From: GCA-2746795 sp963747345
Lineage (GTDB): Bacteria; Chloroflexota; Anaerolineae; Promineifilales; Promineifilaceae
Length of the DNA stretch: 64,000 bases
Direction: 5' to 3'
Assembly: GCA_963747345.1 (NCBI GenBank)
Contig: CAVVFA010000008.1
Coordinates: forward strand, 310,001 to 374,000
Shown here: positions 57,199-64,000 of the stretch, in pieces
How the letters are laid out: every line of letters begins with the position of its first letter
How positions within the stretch are numbered: position 1 is the first letter of the stretch
The notes under the pieces: generated by a model
What the model saw: the letters and a program-made list of their open reading frames with translations, nothing else
Databases searched by the model: none
What the model was told of the DNA's origin: nothing
Translations under genes and position numbers: made by a program

Positions 57199-57359
57199 TT
57201 GTCACCCCCGTGAAAAAGATAGCCCCATTTTGATGGGCAGATTGCCAATTGTCAAGAAAATCAATTCCCCTAGAATTAACAAAACCCTCGTTCCACGCTC
57301 TGCGTAGAACGAATATCCCGACGCTCTGCGTTCAAACGTATGTCGACAAACATAAACCT

Positions 57360-58953
57360 ATGACCTCTCAACCCTCATCCACCCGTCCCCAAGCCGTATC
57401 CGCCTTGCGCGAAATTGCCCGCACCATCAGCGCCGCCTGGGATTTAGACACCACCCTGGATTTAATTGCCCGCAAAACAACAGAAGTGATGCGCGTTGAT
57501 TCCTGTACTATTTATTTGCTCGATCCAGGCAGCGACATACTACGTTTGCAAGCCTCCACCGGACTGGCTCGCCGCGCCTTGGGCCGCGCCACCCTCAAAG
57601 TTGGTGAAGGCATGACAGGTTTTGCCGTCGCCCAAAATCAGCCCATTTATTCCGCCAATGCCCAGAACGATCCCCATTTCAAGCAGGTGCTTGAAGCCGA
57701 AGAAACACCTTACCAAACCTTGCTGGCGGTACCGCTCGTGGTAGAAGGCAAACCAATCGGGGCGCTCAACATTCAAACCATCGCCCAACAAACCTTTTCA
57801 GATGACGACATTGAGATTTTGTCCCTGGTGGCCGATTTAGCGGCGGGTGCGCTGGCTAAAGCCACATTGTACGATGCCCAACGCCGCCAAATTGAAGAAC
57901 TGCGGGCGTTGGCCGAAATCAGCGAAATTGTGACCTCGCCGCAATATTTGGACGATATTCTAAACGTAGTCACAGAAATGGCCGCCAAAGCGATGGACGC
58001 TGATGTCTGCTCCCTGTTTTTGCTGGATGAGACGGGGCAAATATTTAGAGATGCGTTCGGCCAAGCGCACAACCAGTCCCTATAAACCCCGATCTCCACT
58101 CAAATTGGGTGAAGGAGTTATCGGACAGGTGGTGGAGACGGGACAGTTGGCTTATGTGGAAGATGTACGGATAGACGGCCGTTATCTGGGCGGCGATTTA
58201 GCACGAGACGAAGGGCTCGTATCTCTGTTAGCCGTCCCCTTGAGTGTGCGCGAACACACCATCGGCGTGCTGAATTGTTATACCACCACCCGCGTCACCT
58301 TCAGCGACGAGCAGATCTCGTTGTTCGCTACTCTGGCGAATCAAACTGCCCTAGCCATCGAGAATTCACGGTTGGTCACAAACGCCGCCGTCGTGCGCGA
58401 AATGCACCATCGCATCAAAAACAATCTGCAAACCGTTGCCATGCTCATGCAATTGCAAATTCCCGATGCTGACCGTCTCGATACGCGGCAAGTATTGGAA
58501 ACCAATATCAACCGGATTCGCTCCATCGCTTCCGTGCATGAAACTTTGTCGAAGCAAGGCTTTAAGTTGGTAGACGTCAAAGATGTGCTGACGCGCATTA
58601 TGCAAACAACAGCCACCAATATGGTCTCGCCCCAGCAGGATATTCGCATTGAAGTGCATGGCGAAACGCTAAATCTGCCCAGCAAAGCCGCCACAGCCCT
58701 GACGCTGGTGGTGAATGAACTGGTACAAAATGCGCTAGAACATGCCTTTGTCGGACGCACAGAAGGGCAGATTGAAATCTCGCTCGGCACCTCGCCAGAT
58801 CAAATTATTGTTTTGGTGAAAGATAATGGCATTGGCCTGCCCGCCGAGTTGGCTCACGGCCTAGGCTTAGAACTCTCAACGGTGTTGGTTGCCGAAGATT
58901 TGCATGGAAAAATAAAATTTAATCAACCGGTAAATGGCGGGAACGGAAATTAG
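57360..58953 (+). CDS. GAF-GAF-HisKA_2 sensor kinase (PdtaS-like), one frame break
   Basis: Two GAF domains (residues ~20-170 and 185-330) precede a HisKA_2/HWE-type kinase: the H-box VREMHHRIKNNLQTVAML, TALTLVVNELVQNALEHAF, and the ATP-lid region IIVLVKDNGIGLPAEL. No membrane segment is present, so it is a cytoplasmic sensor. The frame breaks near 58060-58084 in the second GAF domain; dropping one base joins FRDAFG to PYKPRSPLKLGEGVIG. The ATG at 57360 (MTSQPSS) is chosen. An ANTAR response regulator lies 188 bases downstream, matching the PdtaS/PdtaR pair of actinobacteria. Confidence 0.88.
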
Positions 58954-58980
58954 TATCCGAATTCCCCGCGAAATTGAGCG

Positions 58981-59107
58981 CGATATGGCATAATCGCGAC
59001 GATATGGCATAATAGAGACTTGACAGGTTCTCTCCAGACTTTAGTCTGCAAAGTGAAGCGTGACTGGAAAAACAAGTTACACGCCTATAGATTTATGTAA
59101 ACCTGTC
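58981..59107 (+). promoter_or_regulatory. Structured leader between sensor kinase and ANTAR regulator
   Basis: CGATATGGCATAAT occurs twice, at 58981-58994 and 59000-59013. TGACAGGTT at 59021-59029 pairs with AACCTGTCA at 59099-59107, enclosing a smaller CAGACT/AGTCTG hairpin near 59034-59047. Such nested hairpins ahead of an ANTAR gene could be an antitermination target. That role is inferred only from position. Confidence 0.45.
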
Positions 59108-59141
59108 AGGTCTTAGTTTTAGAAGAAAAAAGAGTGGAAAT

Positions 59142-59693
59142 ATGAAAATTTTAATCGCTGATGATGAATCCATCATTCGGATGGGCTTGAAGTCGATGCT
59201 TGAAGGGATGGGACATGAGGTGACGGCAACCGTAAACGGCCGTGAAGCGCTAGAAATGACCCGTCGCCAACAGTTTGACCTCGCCATTCTGGACATCAAA
59301 ATGCCTTACACGGATGGTATGCAAGCCGCCAAAACTATCGCCCGCACCAAGCCGATGCCCATCATCATGCTGACGGCTTTTGGCGACAATGATTTGATTG
59401 AAAAAGCGTCGGATTTACCCATTCAGGGATACCTCATTAAACCGGTAGAACCGGCAGAACTGTCGGCAGCGATTAATGTGGCGTACAAGCGATTTAATGA
59501 GCAGCGAGTTATCGCGGAACAGGCTGTTAAGCTGCACAGAACGTTAGAAATGCGGAAAATTGTCGATCGTGCTAAAGGGAAGTTGATGGCGGATGGCTTA
59601 ACAGAAGAGCAAGCGTATCGCCAGATTCAACAAGAAGCGCGGGATACCGGCCAAAGTATGCATGAGGTGGCGCAAGCTATTTTGGTGGAATAA
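59142..59693 (+). CDS. ANTAR-domain response regulator (PdtaR/NasT-like)
   Basis: The receiver (MKILIADDESIIRMGLKSML, with LAILDIKMPYTDGMQ as phospho-site, then PIIMLTAFGD and YLIKPVEPAELS) is followed by a helical ANTAR domain (KIVDRAKGKLMADGLTEEQA, then YRQIQQEARDTGQSMHEVAQ). ANTAR proteins bind paired hairpins in RNA and prevent transcription termination when phosphorylated. At 183 residues it is complete. The upstream sensor kinase is the likely phospho-donor. A palindrome copy overlaps the stop region at 59692. Confidence 0.93.
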   Translation: MKILIADDESIIRMGLKSMLEGMGHEVTATVNGREALEMTRRQQFDLAILDIKMPYTDGMQAAKTIARTKPMPIIMLTAFGDNDLIEKASDLPIQGYLIKPVEPAELSAAINVAYKRFNEQRVIAEQAVKLHRTLEMRKIVDRAKGKLMADGLTEEQAYRQIQQEARDTGQSMHEVAQAILVE

Positions 59694-59738
59694 CGGCCGT
59701 TTCACCCATCAGCAACTTGAATCCACGCATTGTAACTG

Positions 59739-59779
59739 AAAAAAAAGACCCCTGCGGTTTTCCACAGAGGTCTTTTTAT
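59739..59779. terminator. Bidirectional terminator between the ANTAR regulator and clpC
   Basis: AAGACCCCTGCGG pairs, with G-U pairs, with CCACAGAGGTCTT. A-rich and T-rich tracts flank both sides (AAAAAA before, TTTTTATTTTG after), so it can stop transcripts from either gene. Confidence 0.82.
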
Positions 59780-59797
59780 TTTGTCAGGTCTTGCTAA

Positions 59798-62275
59798 TTA
59801 CGCGGCTGATTCAGCCGACTCGCTGATTTCTGCGGGTGGGTGCGCCACCTCAATCTTATCGAAAGTCAACTCATCATCCACCACATCAATGTGAATATGG
59901 TCACCAGATTTGATGTCGCCTTTCAGCAGTTGCACGGAAAGCGGGCTTTCCACGAACCGCTGGATGGCACGACGCATCGGTCTAGCGCCAAAGTCCTTGT
60001 CATAGCCTTGATCCGCTAACCAATGCTGCGCAGGGTCGGTGAGCACGATGGTGAGATTGCCATGCTCGACAAGCCGTTCCTGCACCTCTTTGATTTGCAG
60101 TTTCACAATTTCAACGATGTCTTTTTGCGAAAGCGGCTCGAAGATAATGATTTCATCAATACGGTTGATGAATTCTGGCCGGAACGTGTCTTTGAGCGCT
60201 TCCTCGATGCGTTTGTGGTTCGCTTTCTCATCGGCATCACGCACCCCAGCAAAGCCCAGTGCGCCAGATTTCTTCACGAAAGAGGTACCCACGTTACTGG
60301 TCATGACAATGACACAGTTGCGGAAGTTGACCACGCGACCTTGCCCATCGGTTAAACGGCCGTCGTCCAACAATTGCAATAAGGTGTTCCACACATCCTG
60401 ATGGGCTTTCTCAATTTCGTCAAAAAGCACCACAGAATAGGGGCGTCTGCGGACTTGTTCGGTCAGCTGTCCGCCTTGTTCGTAGCCGATGTAGCCAGGA
60501 GGCGCCCCAAAGAGGCGGCTGACGGTATGTTGTTCGCGGTATTCGCTCATGTCGATACGCACCAGAGCTTCTTCGTCGTCGAAGAGGAACTCAGCCAGGG
60601 CTTTCGCCAACTCTGTCTTACCCACACCGGAACTACCGAGGAAGATGAATGAGCCTAACGGCCGTTTTGGATCACTAAGTCCCGAACGGCTGCGGCGGAT
60701 GGCATCAGCCAGCGCCGTGATTGCATTGTTTTGGCCGACGATACGTTCGTGCAGCCGATCTTCCATTTGCAGCAGTTTTGCGGCTTCCGTTTCCAGCATC
60801 TGGGTCACGGGAATCCCCGTCCAGGCGCCAACTACTTCCGCAATATCATGTTCATCCACCACTTCATCGAGTTTTTGCTCACCCTGCCAGGTGGCACGCG
60901 CTTCGTCAAACTCCCGTTCCACGCGCAGCCGTTCAGCGCGGCTGGTGGCGGCGCGTTCGTAATCGCGCACGGTGTGGGCTTCTTCTTCTTCAAGTTTCAG
61001 CTTGTCTAGTTCTTGCTTTTTCAGCTTCAAGTCTGCGGGTAAGGTGTGCAGCGCTACACGCAACTTAGCCGCCGCTTCGTCCATCAAGTCGATGGCCTTG
61101 TCGGGCAGCGAGCGATCCGTCACATACCGGTCAGACAGTTTGGCGGCGGCAATCAGGGCATCATTGGAATAGGTGACTTTGTGATGCGCTTCGTAACGAC
61201 CACGCAGTCCGTAAAGCATCTCAATGGTTTCTTCGACGGATGGCTGGTCTACAAAAACGGGAGAAAAGCGGCGCTCTAAAGCGCTGTCTTTTTCGATGTA
61301 TTGCCGGTATTCATCGAGGGTAGTGGCGCCAACACATTGTAGTTCACCACGAGCGAGGGCTGGCTTGAGCATGTTGCTGGCGTCCATCGCCCCTTGCGCA
61401 GAGCCAGCCCCCACAACGGTGTGCAGCTCGTCGATGAAGAGGATGATTTCGCCCTGCGCCCGTTCGATTTCTTCCATGGCGGCTTTGAGGCGTTCTTCAA
61501 ATTCACCCCGGAAACGACTACCAGCAATCATCGCGCCCAAATCCAGGGAAACGACTGTTTTGTTGAGCAGGTTTTCGGGCACGTCGTTGTCGATGATTTT
61601 TAGAGCCAGACCTTCGACGATGGCGGTTTTACCCACGCCTGCTTCGCCGATGAGCACGGGGTTATTCTTGGTGCGCCTTGTCAAAACCTGGATGACTCGG
61701 AGAATTTCATCATCGCGGCCAATAACGGGGTCTAAACGGCCGTCTTTCGCCATTTTAGTCAGGTCGCGGCTGTATTTTTCCAACGTTTTGTAGCGCGTTT
61801 CGGCTTGACGGTCGGTGACACGCTGTCCGCCGCGCAAATTGTTGATGCCGTCCATTATCCGTTCGCGGGTGATGTTGAACTCTTGCATGAGGCGTGATGT
61901 GGGCGTATTGCGCTCACTCAAAATGGCAAGGAAGATGTGTTCTGTGGAGATAAATTCGTCTTTGAGCCGATTAGCTTCGCCTTGCGCCAATTCCAGCACG
62001 GTGCGAATGCGCGGCGTATAGAAAACTTGCCCGACACCGCCGCCGTAAACAGCAACCTTGGGTGTGGAGCGCAGTTCTTGGTCGAGCCGGTCTGTGATTT
62101 CGGCCGGGCTGACATTAAGATGTTCTAAGATTTGGGGGACGGCACCGTCTTGTTGTTCGAGAAGAGCCAAGAATAGATGCTCGGTATCGACCTGGGTGTG
62201 TCCGTACCGTTGGACTATTTCGTAAGCACGGGCTGCTGCATCTTGTGCTCGTTCAGTAAATCGATCAAATCGCAT
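59798..62275 (-). CDS. clpC: ATP-dependent Clp protease ATPase, ClpC type
   Basis: This 825-residue AAA+ unfoldase has a Clp_N repeat domain (MRFDRFTERAQDAAARAYEI), Walker A GEAGVGKTAIVEGLA with Walker B ILFIDELHTVVGAG in the first ATPase, a short middle domain of about 50 residues (KLKKQELDKLKLEEEEAHTV), and Walker A GSSGVGKTELAKALA in the second. The short middle domain separates it from ClpB disaggregases and fits ClpC. The ClpP-binding loop should lie after FVKKSGALGF. It is monocistronic, and no mcsA/mcsB/ctsR genes are present. Four palindrome-core copies are variants ending in GTC or GTT. Confidence 0.94.
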   Translation of the reverse strand: MRFDRFTERAQDAAARAYEIVQRYGHTQVDTEHLFLALLEQQDGAVPQILEHLNVSPAEITDRLDQELRSTPKVAVYGGGVGQVFYTPRIRTVLELAQGEANRLKDEFISTEHIFLAILSERNTPTSRLMQEFNITRERIMDGINNLRGGQRVTDRQAETRYKTLEKYSRDLTKMAKDGRLDPVIGRDDEILRVIQVLTRRTKNNPVLIGEAGVGKTAIVEGLALKIIDNDVPENLLNKTVVSLDLGAMIAGSRFRGEFEERLKAAMEEIERAQGEIILFIDELHTVVGAGSAQGAMDASNMLKPALARGELQCVGATTLDEYRQYIEKDSALERRFSPVFVDQPSVEETIEMLYGLRGRYEAHHKVTYSNDALIAAAKLSDRYVTDRSLPDKAIDLMDEAAAKLRVALHTLPADLKLKKQELDKLKLEEEEAHTVRDYERAATSRAERLRVEREFDEARATWQGEQKLDEVVDEHDIAEVVGAWTGIPVTQMLETEAAKLLQMEDRLHERIVGQNNAITALADAIRRSRSGLSDPKRPLGSFIFLGSSGVGKTELAKALAEFLFDDEEALVRIDMSEYREQHTVSRLFGAPPGYIGYEQGGQLTEQVRRRPYSVVLFDEIEKAHQDVWNTLLQLLDDGRLTDGQGRVVNFRNCVIVMTSNVGTSFVKKSGALGFAGVRDADEKANHKRIEEALKDTFRPEFINRIDEIIIFEPLSQKDIVEIVKLQIKEVQERLVEHGNLTIVLTDPAQHWLADQGYDKDFGARPMRRAIQRFVESPLSVQLLKGDIKSGDHIHIDVVDDELTFDKIEVAHPPAEISESAESAA

Positions 62276-62374
62276 AAGTTTATCCTTAAATTTCTTTTTA
62301 ATGGTAAAAGACCAGGAAACTATATCTTAACAAGGTTGGATTTCCGTAAGAATTGAGCCATTCCTAAAAATGCG

Positions 62375-62821
62375 TTACCAAACTCGTGTGCCTTCATGCT
62401 CATACCCATCGCCCCAGGCCAGAATTTTATGCGGGGTGATTTCCAGGAGTCTGAATTCGTCGCTGTCGTCGTAGCGAAAATCCCATTCATACTTATCATA
62501 AAAGTAATTGGCGAGTGTGTCTACCGTTTGATGGGGGGCAACGTGGGCTTCACCTTCAATGAGGATGGCAAAACCGGTGTCGGGCAAGGCCAGGGAGACG
62601 TTTTGATTGTGGTACAGGTTGACGAATTTTTGGGAGTAGGAGCCGGTGGCGATGAAGATGCGGCCGTCGAGCCAGACGAACCAGATGGGGACGAGATGGG
62701 GTCTGCCGTCACTGCGGACGGTTGCCAGCCAAATGGCTGATTCACGCCCGAGTCGGGCTTCGATGGCACGCCAACGTTCTGGGTTTTGTCGTCTCACGGG
62801 AATGCTTGCCTTTTCCTTCAC
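62375..62821 (-). CDS. Pyridoxamine-phosphate-oxidase-like split-barrel protein
   Basis: This 148-residue protein has the FMN/F420-binding split-barrel fold: ESAIWLATVRSDGRPHLVPI, then WLDGRIFIATGSYSQKFVNL and VSLALPDTGFAILIEGEAHV. The strand order and the 'GRPHxxPxWF' pattern are typical of the PPOX class, which includes F420-dependent reductases and heme-utilisation proteins. Cofactor and substrate are not defined. The gene is monocistronic, and its ATG is at 62819-62821. Confidence 0.86.
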   Translation of the reverse strand: MKEKASIPVRRQNPERWRAIEARLGRESAIWLATVRSDGRPHLVPIWFVWLDGRIFIATGSYSQKFVNLYHNQNVSLALPDTGFAILIEGEAHVAPHQTVDTLANYFYDKYEWDFRYDDSDEFRLLEITPHKILAWGDGYEHEGTRVW

Positions 62822-63139
62822 TTAGCTCAAGTATTTGCGCAAGTTTTACCACGAATAGGGTGGGGGGCAAAGTATACTGTCAACGGGCATAATCTGACGT
62901 TTTGTCTTCTAGTTGCATGTGGCAAGTTGCAGGTTGCAAGTGACTATTGCAAGAGTCACTTGCAACCTGCAACATGCAACTTGCCACCCATTAAAATGTA
63001 ACTTTATGACCACGCTGAGTATAACGTCGTTTTATGGTTGAGTTGGTGGTTGGATCATGGATTGTTGCTGATGGGGGTGAAATATGATGCGTGATGCGTG
63101 ACCAAATGACTGGCACACATCACGCATCACATATCTTTC
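62822..63139. other. Intergenic region with two strong inverted repeats
   Basis: I see no gene. CAACGGGCATAATCTGAC at 62881-62898 repeats the motif found at 11.45 kb. A perfect 20-bp stem (GTTGCAGGTTGCAAGTGACT at 62926-62945 with its complement at 62954-62973) has an eight-base loop. GTGATGCGTG/CACGCATCAC at 63091-63130 lies just past the DsbA-like stop and may terminate that transcript. Confidence 0.75.
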
Positions 63140-63856
63140 TTATTGGGCAGCTAAGGCCGCATCAATAACTCGTTCAAATTCAGCAAAAGGCAGCGCCCCC
63201 GCGACGAGTTCGCCATTGATAATGAATGATGGCGTGGACTTAACGCCAAGTTCAACCCCATTTGTGAAACCAGCTTCTATATCGTCCTGATATTTATCGG
63301 AATCCAGGCAGGTATTGAAGGCTTGTTCATCCAATCCTATCAGGGCCGCAAATGATTCCAGGGCAGTGTCGTTAAAAGTGCCACGATTTTCGCCGTTTTG
63401 ATTTAAGAATAGGGTGTCGTGATAATCCCAAAAAGCATTTTGCTCATTGGCACATTCAGCGGCTTCAGCGGCGCGAATGGATTCTGGGCCTAAGAAAGCA
63501 TAATGATTAAATTCAAAACGGACTTGCCCTGTTTCTCCATATTTCTCGATGAGTTGTTGGGAAGTGCCGAGGGTAAATTGGCCGCAGTAAGGGCATTGGA
63601 AGTCGGAGTATGCTTCAATGAGAACGGGCGCGTCTGCTGGCCCCCATGTTTTGCCGTCGGTGATGGCTGGCGTGTTTAGGATGTTGGGTGGTTGGAAGCT
63701 TGCTTCTGCTTGTGCTGCTCTTGTTTGCTGCATCCAGAAGATCAGGCCACCGATGATGATGATGGCGATGAGGCCCATTCCTGCGTATAGGATTCGTTTT
63801 TTCTTTTGTTGAGCTTGGCGTTGTTCTCGTCTCGCCTGGACGGATTTTTTAGACAT
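63140..63856 (-). CDS. DsbA/BdbD-like membrane-anchored thiol oxidoreductase
   Basis: A basic start (SKKSVQARREQRQAQQKKKR) is followed by a membrane anchor (ILYAGMGLIAIIIIGGLIFW) and a DsbA-type thioredoxin domain with EAYSDFQCPYCGQF (redox CPYC), a helical insert, and the cis-Pro loop GVKSTPSFIINGELV. It is likely an extracytoplasmic disulfide oxidase or isomerase. No DsbB/VKOR partner is adjacent. At 238 residues it is full length; the ATG is at 63854-63856. Confidence 0.92.
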   Translation of the reverse strand: MSKKSVQARREQRQAQQKKKRILYAGMGLIAIIIIGGLIFWMQQTRAAQAEASFQPPNILNTPAITDGKTWGPADAPVLIEAYSDFQCPYCGQFTLGTSQQLIEKYGETGQVRFEFNHYAFLGPESIRAAEAAECANEQNAFWDYHDTLFLNQNGENRGTFNDTALESFAALIGLDEQAFNTCLDSDKYQDDIEAGFTNGVELGVKSTPSFIINGELVAGALPFAEFERVIDAALAAQ

Positions 63857-63942
63857 GGGATGCCTCCATAGGTATGTCTCGTTTTTGTTACACGGGTTTA
63901 GAAAAGGACAGATTACCGGTTGGTGGGTTCTGTTTCTTGCTT

Positions 63943-64000
63943 AGACTTGTTCCTGAATAAAAAAGGGACACTGATATTGTCAAACGCTGATAAAAAACCT
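63943..64000. repeat. Second copy (inverted) of the 13.65-kb hairpin element, truncated by the window edge
   Basis: AGACTTGTTCCTGAATAAAA followed by GGGACACTGATATTGTCAAA and the loop TAAAAAACCT is the complement of 13673-13731 with about three differences, all in the middle of the arm. The window ends in the loop. Confidence 0.8.

Noticed and set aside
57296..57330. ACGCTCTGCGT direct repeat as an operator for the sensor kinase gene
   Set aside because: There are only two copies in a short leader and no match to a known operator. It is more likely one of the common intergenic repeats.

Overview
The window looks like chromosomal DNA of a Chloroflexota bacterium, probably Anaerolineae-like. 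This is inferred from gene content: a GlmL-like ATPase embedded in an operon of membrane proteins, a helicase-associated-domain protein of the type common in that phylum, secreted proteins with Thr/Pro 'TPTPT' linkers, and AWxWL-type TPR proteins. There are no rRNA or tRNA genes, no CRISPR array, no transposase and no prophage. The only phage-like trace is a decayed antirepressor fragment.

Layout. 0-9.7 kb: the end of a GH31 alpha-glycosidase, a divergent ZIP protein, a DinB-like protein, a broken antirepressor, lysoplasmalogenase, an M23/beta-propeller lipoprotein, GNAT, a YqeK-like protein, DUF1801 and a 4Fe-4S protein. 9.9-18.2 kb: lpd, an SH3-like protein, thrC, a LysM lipoprotein, a REC-GAF-GAF regulator and comM, all carrying one or more reading-frame breaks. 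18.3-33.2 kb: TPR and zinc-ribbon proteins, an ARMT1-like protein, an HNH/RHH pair, ettA, metG, extracytoplasmic propeller proteins, lgt and a TlpA-like thioredoxin. 33.3-41.8 kb: rimO, a RodZ-like protein, rplI, an envelope-stress-like group (PspA, TPR/zinc-ribbon membrane protein, coiled-coil membrane protein) and a duplicated REC-histidine kinase. 41.9-51.3 kb: a compact eight-gene minus-strand operon of largely unknown function. It contains a GlmL-like ASKHA ATPase, four further membrane-anchored proteins (two polytopic, one with a single N-terminal anchor, one a 1190-residue zinc-ribbon protein with about 18 short Pro-x-Trp-Leu motifs), and an LPDTG-tailed surface protein. 51.5-64 kb: a lipid kinase, a helicase-associated-domain protein, an orphan ABC ATPase, aceK, a PdtaS/PdtaR-like two-component pair, clpC, a PPOX protein and a DsbA-like protein.

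The strongest genome-scale signal is a highly iterated palindrome, AACGGCCGTT. By eye I find about 90 copies of its 8-base core ACGGCCGT, where about one is expected by chance. They are spread through coding and intergenic DNA, and in two places a pair of copies forms the stem of a rho-independent terminator.

The second window-wide oddity is the number of single-base indels, about 20, mostly between 10.9 and 17.4 kb. Many abut a CTT trinucleotide. Because housekeeping genes (thrC, rimO, comM, lpd) are hit, sequence error is the first explanation to exclude.
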